Origin: JBCBCP01 sp039817385
GTDB lineage: Bacteria > Pseudomonadota > Alphaproteobacteria > Rhodobacterales > Rhodobacteraceae
NCBI GenBank assembly: GCA_039817385.1
Contig: JBCBVY010000005.1
Coordinates: 186,001 to 250,000, forward strand
Reading direction: 5' to 3'
Length of the DNA: 64,000 nt
Below, one piece after another: positions 7,982 to 16,258 of this stretch; the stretch's first letter is position 1, and each line of letters opens with the position of its first letter. The notes under the pieces are model-generated. The model searched no databases. It worked only from the letters and a program-made list of their open reading frames with translations, and had not been told where the DNA came from. The translations under genes and the position numbers were made by a program.

Positions 7982-8701
7982 ATGGGACGGCTCCTTTTTG
8001 TATTCATTCTGATGGCTGGCGCGGCGCGCGCGGAGTGCGTTGTGCTGCTGCACGGTCTGGCGCGGACCGAAGCCTCGATGGCGGTGATCGGCGCGGCGCT
8101 GGAGCTTGAGGGCTACAGAGTTGTGCGCCCCGGCTACCCTTCGACCTCAGCGACGGTCCAAACGCTTGCAGCCGAGGTGATCCCGAAAGCTGTGGCGCGC
8201 TGCGGCACGCGCAAGGTCCACTTTGTGACGCATTCGATGGGCGGCATCCTGCTGCGCTTTTGGGCGCAGACACGGGGTGTTCCGAACATGGGGCGCGCGG
8301 TGATGCTCGGCCCGCCCAATCAGGGCAGTGAAGTGGTCGATATCCTTGGCGATCTGGCGGTCTTTGGCTGGCTCAACGGGCCTGCGGGCGGGCAGATGGG
8401 CACAGGGCGGCAAAGCGTGCCGCGCAGCTTGGGGCCGGTCGGCTTTGAGCTTGGGGTGATTGCGGGGACGCGCTCGCTCAACCCCTATTTCAGCGCGGTT
8501 CTGCCCGGTTTGGACGATGGCAAGGTGTCGGTGGCCGCGACCCGCGTGGACGGGATGCGCGACCATCTGGAGATGCCGGTCACGCATACGTTCATGATGG
8601 TCAGCCCCGCGGTGATAGCACAGGTCAGCGCCTTCCTGCGGGACGGTGCCTTTGATCCGGATGCGCTACAGGCACAGGGGGCGCGGCTTTTTGGACGTTG
8701 A
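7982..8701 (+). CDS. Secreted alpha/beta-hydrolase (lipase-like)
   Basis: A 239-aa protein with an N-terminal signal peptide (MGRLLFVFILMAGAARA). VVLLHGLARTEASM provides the HG oxyanion motif and VHFVTHSMGGILLRF the GxSxG-like nucleophile elbow (here THSMGG, so Ser after His). VTHTFMM near the C-terminus may supply the catalytic His. It resembles class I lipases/esterases of the triacylglycerol lipase type, probably periplasmic. Its stop overlaps the proposed TTG start of the following PhnM-like gene by 11 bases. Confidence 0.8.
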   Translation: MGRLLFVFILMAGAARAECVVLLHGLARTEASMAVIGAALELEGYRVVRPGYPSTSATVQTLAAEVIPKAVARCGTRKVHFVTHSMGGILLRFWAQTRGVPNMGRAVMLGPPNQGSEVVDILGDLAVFGWLNGPAGGQMGTGRQSVPRSLGPVGFELGVIAGTRSLNPYFSAVLPGLDDGKVSVAATRVDGMRDHLEMPVTHTFMMVSPAVIAQVSAFLRDGAFDPDALQAQGARLFGR

Positions 8702-9809
8702 TTTTACAGGGGCGACTGTCCTGCGGGGCAGGGCGCTGGATGATGCGCCCGTGCACGTGTCGGGCGGGGTGATCGCGGATGCGCCTGTGGGCCGGGCAGT
8801 GGACCTGTCCGGGTTCACCATCCTGCCCGGGATCATCGACTTGCACGGCGACGGGTTCGAGCGGCACGTCGCCCCGCGCCGCGGCGCGATGACGGACCTG
8901 ACCGAAGGGTTGCGCGCGGCGGAGGCGGAGCTGGCCGCGAATGGGATCACCACGGGGTATCTGGCGCAGTTCTTCAGTTGGGAAGGGGGCCTGCGCGGGC
9001 CGGAATTTGGCGGCCGGGTGATGGCCGCGCTGCGGGACGTCGCAAGGCAGGTGGTGACCGATCTGCGCGGTCAGGTGCGGCTGGAAGTGCATCTGCTGGA
9101 GGAATATGCCGCCCTGCCGGACAAGCTGGCGGCGTGGGGGTGCGATTACGTTGTGTTCAACGATCACCTGCCCCATGACCGCCTGGCCGAAGGGCGCCGC
9201 CCGCCGCGGCTGACCGGGCAAGCGCTGAAGGCGGGGCGGAACCCGGATGATCACTTTGCAACGATGCTGGCGCTGCACGCGCGGCGGGGGGAGGTGCCCG
9301 CTGCGCTCGACGGTCTTTGCGCCGAATTGTCCGCGAAGGGCGTTCGCATGGGCAGCCATGACGACAGCGGGGGGCGGACGGAGTGGCTGCGCCGCGGGGT
9401 GCGCATCGCGGAGTTTCCCGAGACGCTGGAGACTGCAGAGACCGCTGGCGGCCCGGTTATCCTCGGCGCGCCGAACCTTGTCCGGGGCAGCTCGCACAAG
9501 GGCAATGTCTCCGCACTCGACGTGGTCAGCATTGGCGCCTGCGATGCGCTGGCTTCGGACTATCACTACCCCAGCCCGCGCCGTGCCGCGCAGTCGCTGG
9601 TTCGGGCCGGGGTGCTTGACCTGCCGGACGCGTGGGCGCTGATCTCCAGCGGCCCGGCGCAGGTCATGGGCCTGACGGATCGCGGCACATTGGCCCCGGG
9701 CAAGCGGGCGGACCTTGTCGTGCTGGACAACGCAGAGCGGGTGGCCCTGACGATGGCAGGCGGGCAGATCAGCTACATGAATGGCGAGATCGGCGCGCGG
9801 TTCATTTGA
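8691..9809 (+). CDS. Orphan PhnM-like amidohydrolase
   Basis: This 372-aa protein belongs to the PhnM amidohydrolase family (alpha-D-ribose 1-methylphosphonate 5-triphosphate diphosphatase). It has ILPGIIDLHGDGFERH, VFNDHLPHDR, GSHDDSGGRTEWLRRG, APNLVRGSSHKGN and the C-terminal TLAPGKRADLVVLDN. The HxD metal pair is kept, but the family motif HTDN is HGDG here. A TTG at 8691 behind AGGGGG is the best start; a GTG at 8646 would add 15 residues. It lies far from the C-P lyase operon, whose own PhnM is at 53161. The true substrate is uncertain. Confidence 0.75.
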   Translation: MDVDFTGATVLRGRALDDAPVHVSGGVIADAPVGRAVDLSGFTILPGIIDLHGDGFERHVAPRRGAMTDLTEGLRAAEAELAANGITTGYLAQFFSWEGGLRGPEFGGRVMAALRDVARQVVTDLRGQVRLEVHLLEEYAALPDKLAAWGCDYVVFNDHLPHDRLAEGRRPPRLTGQALKAGRNPDDHFATMLALHARRGEVPAALDGLCAELSAKGVRMGSHDDSGGRTEWLRRGVRIAEFPETLETAETAGGPVILGAPNLVRGSSHKGNVSALDVVSIGACDALASDYHYPSPRRAAQSLVRAGVLDLPDAWALISSGPAQVMGLTDRGTLAPGKRADLVVLDNAERVALTMAGGQISYMNGEIGARFI

Positions 9810-9843
9810 TTCTCTGCGTAGTGCGGGTGGCGCGTTCGGGAGT

Positions 9844-9891
9844 GGGGGCCAGCCCCCACACCCCCGGAATTTTTTTGAACAGAGAAGGGGC
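9844..9891. repeat. Intergenic hairpin repeat, family B, copy 2
   Basis: Hairpin GGGGGC-CA-GCCCCC (9844-9857) followed by CACCCCCGGAATTTTTTT and GAACAGAGAAGGG (9877-9889). The last 13 bases are identical at 29673-29685, and the hairpin plus CCCCCGG block matches copy 1 at 2297-2347. It sits between the convergent PhnM-like and purK genes and may serve as a bidirectional transcript end. Confidence 0.65.
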
Positions 9892-9912
9892 AGGCTGTCT
9901 GCGCCCTGTATT

Positions 9913-10986
9913 TTAGCCTCGAGGTAGAATGCGGTTGACGTGGCCCATCTTGCGGCCTGGGCGGGCTTCGGATTTGCCGTAAAGGTGGATCGCGGTGAGT
10001 GGGTCGCGGGCAAGGTCCGGGACGCGCGCGATGTCGTCGCCGATCAGATTCTCCATCTCCACATCGGCGAAGCGTTGGGCGTCGGCCAGAGGCCAGCCCG
10101 CGACCGCGCGGATGTGCTGTTCGAACTGGTCGGTGGTGCAGCCGTTCTGGGTCCAATGGCCGGAATTGTGCACGCGCGGGGCGATTTCGTTCACAATGAG
10201 CGCCTGCGGGGTCACGAAAAGCTCCACCCCCATCGTGCCGACATAGTCGAGCGCATTTGCGATGCGCGCCGCGATCAGCACCGCGTCTGTGGCGACGCGT
10301 TGGGGCAGGGCGGCGGGCACGCGGGTGGTGTGCAGAATGCCGCCGCGGTGCACGTTTTCTCCGGGGTCAAAGCAGGTTGTTTGCCCGTTCGCGCCGCGCG
10401 TGACGATGACGGAAACCTCAGAGGTGAAGGATATGCGCCCTTCGAGGATCGCGGGCGCGCCGTGCATCGCGTCCAGCGCGGCGGTGGCGTCCTCCGGGGA
10501 TGCCAGCCGCGCCTGCCCTTTGCCGTCATAGCCCAGCCGCCGTGTCTTGAGGATCGACGGGGTGCCGATGGCCTCCAGCGCCGCTGCCAGCGCCTTGGCA
10601 TCTGGCACGTCCCGGTACGGCGCGGTGTTCAGGCCCAGCCTGGTCAGAAAGTCTTTTTCGGTCAGGCGGTCCTGGCTGACGCGCAGCGCTTCGCGCCCTG
10701 GGCGGATCGGGCGCAGGGCTTCGAGTGTATCGAGGGCGCTGGTGGGGATGTTCTCGAACTCGTAGGTGATGACATCGACGTTTTGGGCAAAGGCGTGCAG
10801 CGCGGCTTTGTCTTCGTAGGCGGCCGTGGTGAGGGCATAGGCCACGTCCGCGGCCGGAGGGGCCGCGCCTGGCTCGAAGATATGCGTCCTGAAGCCCAGC
10901 CGAGCGGCGGCGACCGACAGCATCCGGCCCAGCTGCCCGCCGCCGAGGATGCCGATTGTGCTGCCTTGGGGCAGGTGGTCAGTCAT
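9913..10986 (-). CDS. purK: 5-(carboxyamino)imidazole ribonucleotide synthase PurK
   Basis: From the ATG at 10986 the protein has 357 residues and starts MTDHLPQGSTIGILGGGQLG, the PurK nucleotide-binding loop GGGQLGRM. ATP-grasp features follow: ILKTRRLGYDGKGQ, VSVIVTRG and VNEIAPRVHNSGHWT near residue 260. It carboxylates AIR to N5-CAIR with ATP and bicarbonate in purine synthesis. The start overlaps the 3' end of purE by 8 bases, so the pair is translationally coupled as purE-purK. Confidence 0.96.
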   Translation of the reverse strand: MTDHLPQGSTIGILGGGQLGRMLSVAAARLGFRTHIFEPGAAPPAADVAYALTTAAYEDKAALHAFAQNVDVITYEFENIPTSALDTLEALRPIRPGREALRVSQDRLTEKDFLTRLGLNTAPYRDVPDAKALAAALEAIGTPSILKTRRLGYDGKGQARLASPEDATAALDAMHGAPAILEGRISFTSEVSVIVTRGANGQTTCFDPGENVHRGGILHTTRVPAALPQRVATDAVLIAARIANALDYVGTMGVELFVTPQALIVNEIAPRVHNSGHWTQNGCTTDQFEQHIRAVAGWPLADAQRFADVEMENLIGDDIARVPDLARDPLTAIHLYGKSEARPGRKMGHVNRILPRG

Positions 10987-11470
10987 CGGAAGGCGCCTCC
11001 GGGATCGACGCCGAGAGCGCCGCGCGCCATGCGCCCAGTCGTTCCGCCAGCGCAGGATCGGAGCTGGCGAGGATCGCGGCGGCCATAAGGCCTGCATTGG
11101 CCGCGCCCGCCGCGCCGATGGCCATCGTGGCCACCGGATAACCGCGCGGCATTTGCAAGATCGAATAGAGCGAATCGACGCCGGACAACGCTTGCGTCTG
11201 CACGGGCACGCCGATCACCGGCAGGATCGTTTTGGACGCCATCATGCCCGGCAGATGCGCCGCGCCGCCTGCGCCCGCGATGATGACCTTCAGTCCGCGA
11301 TCTGCCGCTGTGGTCCCATAGTCCCACAGCCGGTCGGGCGTGCGGTGAGCAGAGACGATCCGCGTCTCAAACGGGATGCTCAGGTCGGTCAGCCGGTCCG
11401 CAGCCTCGCGCATGGTCGGCCAGTCGGACTGGCTGCCCATGATGATGCCAACCGTTGGGGTGTCTGTCAT
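10979..11470 (-). CDS. purE: 5-(carboxyamino)imidazole ribonucleotide mutase PurE
   Basis: A 163-aa protein (ATG at 11470) with the class I PurE signatures VGIIMGSQSDWPTM, ETRIVSAHRTPDRL (catalytic His), IIAGAGGAAHLPGM and GVDSLYSILQMPRGYPVAT. It converts N5-CAIR to CAIR, the step after PurK. The frame stays open upstream, but homologues begin at this MTDTP-like start. It leads the purEK operon. Confidence 0.97.
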   Translation of the reverse strand: MTDTPTVGIIMGSQSDWPTMREAADRLTDLSIPFETRIVSAHRTPDRLWDYGTTAADRGLKVIIAGAGGAAHLPGMMASKTILPVIGVPVQTQALSGVDSLYSILQMPRGYPVATMAIGAAGAANAGLMAAAILASSDPALAERLGAWRAALSASIPEAPSDD

Positions 11471-11596
11471 ATCGCGCTGCCCTTCGCCTGCGGAGCGGGC
11501 ACTATAGCCAAGGCGGTGCAGCGCGCAATGGGCGACGGTTGACGCGCGCATAGCGGGGCGGTGAGGGTGGGGCATTGCCAAAAAGGAGAATTGAAA

Positions 11597-11968
11597 ATGA
11601 CCACACCTTTTGACGTCTGGGCGCAGATCCTGAAAGCGCCGTTTTCCGGGGACGTGACGCAGCATATCGCACCGCGGGTGCTCTCGCCGCAGATCAAGGG
11701 ATCGCGCGAGATCGAAGCGCGGGTCGAGGCCGAGGTGGCCAGTTACGGCAAGCAGCTTGGCAAGATACTGGAGGCGTTGCAGGTGCTGGCGCAGGCAGAG
11801 GGCGTGAAGCTGCCAGAGATTGACGCGCTGGTGGCCGGGGTTGAGGCGGTGAAGGCGGACAGCCGGCAGGCGCTGCGCGCAGAGGCGGAGCAAGCGCTGG
11901 CGCGGCTCAAGGATGTGGATGAGGCCGCGTGGCGCGATTTGAAGACGGGTCCGGATGGGGCGGGCTGA
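11597..11968 (+). CDS. Conserved hypothetical protein, helical
   Basis: A 123-aa protein that I do not recognise. AAGGAGAA precedes the ATG at 11597 by about 10 bases, an excellent ribosome binding site, and the codon usage fits the neighbourhood. The second half is rich in Ala, Glu and Lys in a heptad-like pattern (KQLGKILEALQVLAQAEGVKLPEI, then VKADSRQALRAEAEQALARL), suggesting a coiled coil. No signal peptide or membrane helix is visible. It is divergent from purEK. Confidence 0.75.
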   Translation: MTTPFDVWAQILKAPFSGDVTQHIAPRVLSPQIKGSREIEARVEAEVASYGKQLGKILEALQVLAQAEGVKLPEIDALVAGVEAVKADSRQALRAEAEQALARLKDVDEAAWRDLKTGPDGAG

Positions 11969-12038
11969 GGCGCGCTCGGTTATGCCCTTTGGGCATTCCT
12001 CGCGAAGTGGGCCCGCAGGGCCGGGCTGAGCGTCCGGG

Positions 12039-12263
12039 TCAGGCGATGATGTCGGGGGTCAGCCGGTCTTCGATGAGGGCGATGCGGTCTTTCAGCATCA
12101 ACTTACGCTTTTTCAGGCGCTGCAGGGTCAGCGGGTCCGAGGTGCCGCGCTCGACCATCGCGGTGATCGCCTCGTCAAGGTCGCGATGTTCGCTGCGAAA
12201 GACCTCAAGCTCGACCCGCAGGACCTCTTCGGTCTTCATTGACAGATCGGTGCGTGCGTTCAT
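12039..12263 (-). CDS. DUF465 / YdcH family protein
   Basis: A 74-aa all-helical protein. The family core RSEHRDLDEAITAMVERG followed by LQRLKKRKLMLKDRIALIEDRL is clearly present. Such proteins are small soluble coiled coils of unknown role, frequent in alphaproteobacteria. It ends convergently with the hypothetical gene to its left; the 70 bases between contain an ATGCCC-TTT-GGGCAT hairpin that could end both transcripts. Confidence 0.85.
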   Translation of the reverse strand: MNARTDLSMKTEEVLRVELEVFRSEHRDLDEAITAMVERGTSDPLTLQRLKKRKLMLKDRIALIEDRLTPDIIA

Positions 12264-12319
12264 CGTTCAGTCTCGTAAATGGCTGGCGTTTTGAATATAG
12301 GCATTGTGCGGCCCTCCGC

Positions 12320-13231
12320 CTAGCGCCGCGTGCCGCGCAGCACGGCGCGCAGTTGCGAGGGGCTGGTGCCGAATGCGGCGCGAAAGCTGCTGGTAAAGTG
12401 GCTGTGGTCGGAAAACCCGCAGGCAATCGCGATATCTGTGATGCCGCGATTCGTTTGTGCCAGAAGGTCATGGGCGCGGGACAGCCGCCGGTTGCGCAGG
12501 TACTGCATGGGCGTCATCCCGGTGTCCGCGCGCCAGGCGCGGGCGAAGTGGAACTTGCTGAGCCCTGTGGCGCGGGCGAGATCATCCAGGCTGAGCGGCG
12601 CATCAAGGTGACGGTCGATAAAGGCGTTGAGCCGGGCGTGCAGGTGGGGTGCGATGCGGGTCGGCGCGGCGCAGTCTTCGGGTGCGAGGCTGGTGACCAG
12701 ATCTGCAAGCAGCGCGCTGGCGGCCCCATCAATGCGGAGCTGGCGCAGCGCACCGGCTTGGGCCGCGGCCTGGCCCAGCGCAAGGGCTGCGCGGCCCAGC
12801 GTGCCGTCCGCAAATGAGCCGGCGCGATAAAGCGCATCGGGCGCGCTTGGCAACTCCACTTCGTAGATTGCGCACGTCTCGGCGATGCGATCCTTCGGAA
12901 TATATACGTGCAGCAGTGAAAAGGCGCCGGTGACCTGTGCGGCGGGCGCCCCGGCGGTGTCGACTAGCATCCACGATCCGCGCGGCAGGCCCTTGGCCCA
13001 GCGGGTGTGACCGGCGAGTGAGACTTCGGCGAAATCGATGCCGTCCATATGCAGCGACAAGATCAGGTGATCATCTGCCAAGCCACAGCCAAGATCGTGC
13101 GCTTTGGCTTTTGGGGCGTCCCACAGCTGCGCGCTGATCTCCAGCGCGCTGTGCGCGGTCCAGCGCGTCGGCAGACCCCACGCGGTTTGCATGGCGCTCA
13201 GCGTGGGAGAAGGCGCAGCGGGGTGATGCAT
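12320..13231 (-). CDS. AraC family transcriptional regulator
   Basis: A 303-aa regulator from the ATG at 13231. The C-terminal 100 residues form the double helix-turn-helix: SLDDLARATGLSKFHFARAW, then ITDIAIACGFSDHSHFTSSFRAAFGTSPSQLR, the standard AraC signature. The N-terminal half (LILSLHMDGIDFAEVSLAGH) may be a ligand-binding cupin-like domain. It is divergent from a cupin-type dioxygenase-like gene with about 100 bases between them, so it may regulate that gene. A longer frame starting at 13315 is possible but would occupy the promoter region. Confidence 0.85.
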   Translation of the reverse strand: MHHPAAPSPTLSAMQTAWGLPTRWTAHSALEISAQLWDAPKAKAHDLGCGLADDHLILSLHMDGIDFAEVSLAGHTRWAKGLPRGSWMLVDTAGAPAAQVTGAFSLLHVYIPKDRIAETCAIYEVELPSAPDALYRAGSFADGTLGRAALALGQAAAQAGALRQLRIDGAASALLADLVTSLAPEDCAAPTRIAPHLHARLNAFIDRHLDAPLSLDDLARATGLSKFHFARAWRADTGMTPMQYLRNRRLSRAHDLLAQTNRGITDIAIACGFSDHSHFTSSFRAAFGTSPSQLRAVLRGTRR

Positions 13232-13338
13232 CTGCCGAATGTAGCAATCTGGCCCCTGTCGCGCAATCTCACGCAAGTCTGAGGCGGCGGCGCCTGCCAT
13301 CTTTCCCTGCATCACAATGGCAAACGGGAGGATGAGCC

Positions 13339-13815
13339 ATGAACGATCAAGTCACGCTAAAGACAGAGGGTGCGATTGCGCTGACACAGCACGCGCATTC
13401 CGCCTTTATCGATCCCAAGACCCTGCCCTGGACACCCTGGATCATGGAGGGCACCCAGTACCGGCTGATGACGGTGGACGTCCGGTCGGGCGGGTTCACG
13501 ATGTTCCTAAAGGTGGATCCGGGCACGGTTGCGCCAGCGCATGGTCATGTGGGCGCCGTTGAGGGGGTCATCCTCGAAGGCGGGTTCGCCTATGATGACG
13601 ACGCGGGCGGCGTTGGGGATTACATCTGCGAGCATGCGGCCGCGGTGCACCAACCCGTCTCTCCGGATGGCTGCATTATGTTTGTCGTCATCCACGGGCC
13701 TTTGGTCGGCTACAACGACGATGGCACGATTGCCGCCGTCGTCGACGCCAAGATGATGTATGACATGGCATCCGCAGCGGGCGTGGCGGATCACATTCGC
13801 GCGGATTTCGACTGA
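13339..13815 (+). CDS. Cupin-domain protein (2,4'-dihydroxyacetophenone dioxygenase-like)
   Basis: A 158-aa single-cupin protein. The metal-binding motif lies around residues 70-90: PGTVAPAHGHVGAVEGVILEG (two His and a Glu), with a later candidate His in FVVIHGPL. Length and motif resemble the cupin dioxygenases that cleave 2,4'-dihydroxyacetophenone, but the assignment to that reaction is tentative. GGGAGG lies before the ATG. The divergent AraC regulator suggests inducible expression. A GC-rich hairpin at 13827-13863 follows the stop. Confidence 0.75.
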   Translation: MNDQVTLKTEGAIALTQHAHSAFIDPKTLPWTPWIMEGTQYRLMTVDVRSGGFTMFLKVDPGTVAPAHGHVGAVEGVILEGGFAYDDDAGGVGDYICEHAAAVHQPVSPDGCIMFVVIHGPLVGYNDDGTIAAVVDAKMMYDMASAAGVADHIRADFD

Positions 13816-13826
13816 AACGAGGGTGA

Positions 13827-13863
13827 GGGGCGCGCCGGCGGCCCAAGGGCTGCGGCGCGCCCC
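13827..13863 (+). terminator. Long GC hairpin after the cupin gene
   Basis: An 11-bp perfect stem (GGGGCGCGCCG / CGGCGCGCCCC) encloses a second small hairpin GCCC-AA-GGGC. It begins 12 bases after the cupin stop. A T-run is lacking, so it may be a factor-assisted terminator or a 3' stabiliser. Confidence 0.6.
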
Positions 13864-13951
13864 TTGCCGTTGCGCTGTTCCATGTCCATATTTCCAGAGC
13901 GGTCGCCGAAACCGGGGCCGCACCGGAGTTGCTTGGACAAGGACGCCGCCC

Positions 13952-14365
13952 ATGACGAAGATGACACTTGGCTCGTACCCGCACATGCTGGGGTTCGAGC
14001 AGCTGGAGCGCCTGCTGGAACGCACGGCGAAATCCGGCAACGAAGGCTACCCGCCTTTCAACATCGAACAAACCTCTGACTATTCCTACCGCATCACGTT
14101 GGCTGTTGCAGGCTTTGGCGAGGCAGATCTGTCGATCACCGTCGAAGACCGGCAGTTGGTCATTCGCGGCCGGCAGCAGGATGACAGCGCAGACCGCGTG
14201 TTTTTGCATCGCGGCATCGCGGCGCGGCAGTTTCAGCGCAGTTTTGTTTTGGCCGATGGGGTCGAGGTGGGCGAGGCTGTGATGGAGAACGGCCTTCTGC
14301 ATGTCGACCTGACCCGGGCCAAGCCCGAGCAGGTGGTGCAAACGATCAACATTCGGAAAGGGTGA
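13952..14365 (+). CDS. Small heat-shock protein, Hsp20/IbpA type
   Basis: A 137-aa alpha-crystallin domain protein: MTLGSYPHMLGFEQLERLLE start, then FNIEQTSDYSYRITLAVAGF, LVIRGRQQ, FLHRGIAARQFQRSFVLADG and the C-terminal ENGLLHVDL. These are class A proteobacterial sHSP motifs. It binds unfolding proteins and hands them to DnaK/ClpB. Three bases downstream starts the DUF1150 gene, a pairing usual in this family. I saw no CIRCE here; a ROSE-type RNA thermometer in the 5' leader was looked for but not identified. Confidence 0.93.
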   Translation: MTKMTLGSYPHMLGFEQLERLLERTAKSGNEGYPPFNIEQTSDYSYRITLAVAGFGEADLSITVEDRQLVIRGRQQDDSADRVFLHRGIAARQFQRSFVLADGVEVGEAVMENGLLHVDLTRAKPEQVVQTINIRKG

Positions 14366-14368
14366 GCG

Positions 14369-14590
14369 ATGAATACGCCTCAGGACATGAAGAACCCCAG
14401 CAATATCGTCTACGTCAAGGCGATCGACGTGGCGGACCTGCCGCGCGAGGTGCGCGATCAGGCGGAGGGGCTGGACCAGCTTTATGCGGTGCACGATGCC
14501 GAGGGCACGCAGCTGGCGCTGGTGGCCAACCGCAAACTGGCCTTTACGCTGGCGCGGCAGCATGACCTGGCGCCGCAGCCTGTGCACTAA
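14369..14590 (+). CDS. DUF1150 family protein
   Basis: A 73-aa protein with the DUF1150 pattern IVYVKAIDVADLPREVRDQA, then LYAVHDAEGTQLALVANRKLAFTLARQHDL. DUF1150 proteins typically sit right after Hsp20 genes in alphaproteobacteria, as here, so a role in the heat-shock response is likely but not shown. Its end overlaps the proposed start of the next gene by 29 bases. Confidence 0.9.
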   Translation: MNTPQDMKNPSNIVYVKAIDVADLPREVRDQAEGLDQLYAVHDAEGTQLALVANRKLAFTLARQHDLAPQPVH

Positions 14591-15398
14591 AGCGCTTGCG
14601 CTGGCCCTTTGGGCTGGCGCGGCATGGTCCGAACCCGCGATCTTTGCCGAGACCCAAGCGGGCGCGGCGGCGCTGCGCGACATGTACGCGGGGGGCGTGC
14701 AGTTTTTCAAAGACCAGTATGATGTGAAGGTGCCGCAGGGGTTTGCGCTGATTGCGGCCACCGGGCCCGCGGCGCTGCGCGCGCAAATCGCGCAGGCGGG
14801 GCTGCGGGCGGGTGTCGGCTTTGACGATGCGCGGGTGTGCCCCGCGCGCCGGGTTGGCGGTGTGGCGGGGCGCAGTTTTGTGGCGCTGTGCTGGAACGCG
14901 GGCCCGGAGCGGAGCGATCACGCCCGCGCCGTGATGGTGCATGAGCTGATGCACCAGGTGCAGTACACGCTGGCCCGCGACCGCCCCGCGCGGCGCAGCG
15001 GCGACGACTGGCTGCTTGGCCCCGCGTGGCTGCTCGAGGGCAGTGCCGAGTGGGTTGAAGAGGTGTTTCGCAATGGCCGCGCCTCAGACGGGGTGCGCCT
15101 GTTTGCTTTGCAGGAACCGGCGCGGCGTAACCAGACGGCGCTGAGCGAATTGCAGGTGCACGGGACGATGGTGGACGGGCGCGTCTATGGCGTGGGCCGC
15201 TTTGCCGCTTATCTGCTGGCCGAACGGGTCGGGGACGCGGCGCTGTTTGCCTATTGGGCGGCGCTGGGCCGGACGCGGGATCGCGAGGCCGCTTTTGCCG
15301 AGGCGTTCGGCATGACGCTGGACGATTTCCAGCGCGACTTCGCCGCCATCCGTCGCCATTATGGCGACGCAAGACGGTGGGCAGGAGTGGCCGAGTGA
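14562..15398 (+). CDS. Secreted HExxH metallopeptidase-like protein
   Basis: A 278-aa protein with a signal peptide from the ATG at 14562 (MTWRRSLCTKALALALWAGA, cleavage near AWS-EP). VMVHELMHQVQYTLA contains a zinc-peptidase HELMH motif, and WLLEGSAEWVEEVF about 30 residues later provides the downstream Glu of gluzincin/MA-clan peptidases. The C-terminal FGMTLDDFQRDFA motif is common in such peptidases. The substrate is unknown. Its stop is shared with the GTG start of the PhzF gene (GTGA). Confidence 0.75.
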   Translation: MTWRRSLCTKALALALWAGAAWSEPAIFAETQAGAAALRDMYAGGVQFFKDQYDVKVPQGFALIAATGPAALRAQIAQAGLRAGVGFDDARVCPARRVGGVAGRSFVALCWNAGPERSDHARAVMVHELMHQVQYTLARDRPARRSGDDWLLGPAWLLEGSAEWVEEVFRNGRASDGVRLFALQEPARRNQTALSELQVHGTMVDGRVYGVGRFAAYLLAERVGDAALFAYWAALGRTRDREAAFAEAFGMTLDDFQRDFAAIRRHYGDARRWAGVAE

Positions 15399-16258
15399 CG
15401 TTTGACTTTGACTGGGTGGATGCCTTCACCGGGGTCGCCTTTGGCGGCAATGGCTGCGCAGTGGTGCATGAGGGCGGTGATGTGCCCGAGGCCGTCGCCT
15501 GCGCCTTCGTGCGGGAAACCTCGCTGGTCGAATGCACCTTTACCGGCCCCTCGCAGGCGGCGGAAGTGCGGGTGCGCTATTTCCTTGCGGATCGGGAGAT
15601 TCCCTTTGCGGGCCATCCGACGGTGGCCACGGTTGTCGCGATGCGTCGGCGCGGGCTGATCGGGGATGGCGATGTGGTGCTGGAAACGGGCGCGGGTCTG
15701 GTTCCGGTGCGCGTGCAGGGCAACCATGTGACGATGACGCAGGTCGCGCCTGCGTTTGGCGCGCAGGTTGACCCGGCGCTGGTGGCGGCGGTTGGCGCGC
15801 TCTCAGCAGACGACTTCGCCGCCCCGCCGCAGGTGGTTAGCACCGGCCTGCCCTTTGTCATTGCGCTTTTGCGTGACATGGACGCCGTCCGCCGGGTTCG
15901 GCTCGATGCGCAGGCGCTGGAGCGGATGATGTCCGTGATCGATGGCCCGGTGATGGAGCCGTTTTGGGCCACGCTGCACGGCGGGCCAGAGGATACGTTT
16001 GCGCGGCTGCTGCTGCCGCCCCCGATGCCGCCCGAAGACCCCTTTACCGGTTCGGCCACCGGGGCGCTGGGCGCGTTCCTGTGGGCGCATGGGCTGATCG
16101 AGGCGCCGGCCTTCACCGCCGCGCAGGGGCACGAAATGGGCCGTCCCGGCACTGCGCAGGTGCGGGTGCTTGGGCCGCGGGACGCGATCACCGGCGTTGA
16201 GGTTGCGGGCGAGGGGTTCGTGCTGATGTCCGGCACGGTGGATCTGCCGCATGGCTGA
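15395..16258 (+). CDS. PhzF family isomerase/epimerase-like protein
   Basis: A 287-aa protein starting at a GTG behind GCAGGAG. PhzF-fold motifs: WVDAFTGVAFGGNGCAVV, FVRETSLVECTF with the catalytic Glu, REIPFAGHPTVATVVAM (the GHPT signature), and DPFTGSATGALGAFL near residue 235. Members include phenazine-biosynthesis isomerase and trans-3-hydroxyproline/diaminopimelate-epimerase-like enzymes; the substrate is unknown. It is translationally coupled to the peptidase gene upstream and overlaps the glycosyltransferase gene downstream by 8 bases. Confidence 0.9.
   Translation: MTFDFDWVDAFTGVAFGGNGCAVVHEGGDVPEAVACAFVRETSLVECTFTGPSQAAEVRVRYFLADREIPFAGHPTVATVVAMRRRGLIGDGDVVLETGAGLVPVRVQGNHVTMTQVAPAFGAQVDPALVAAVGALSADDFAAPPQVVSTGLPFVIALLRDMDAVRRVRLDAQALERMMSVIDGPVMEPFWATLHGGPEDTFARLLLPPPMPPEDPFTGSATGALGAFLWAHGLIEAPAFTAAQGHEMGRPGTAQVRVLGPRDAITGVEVAGEGFVLMSGTVDLPHG

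Noticed and set aside
13816..13951. ROSE-type RNA thermometer before the Hsp20 gene
   Set aside because: I could not find the typical Shine-Dalgarno-masking UxGCU motif in the leader; the visible hairpin belongs to the cupin 3' end.
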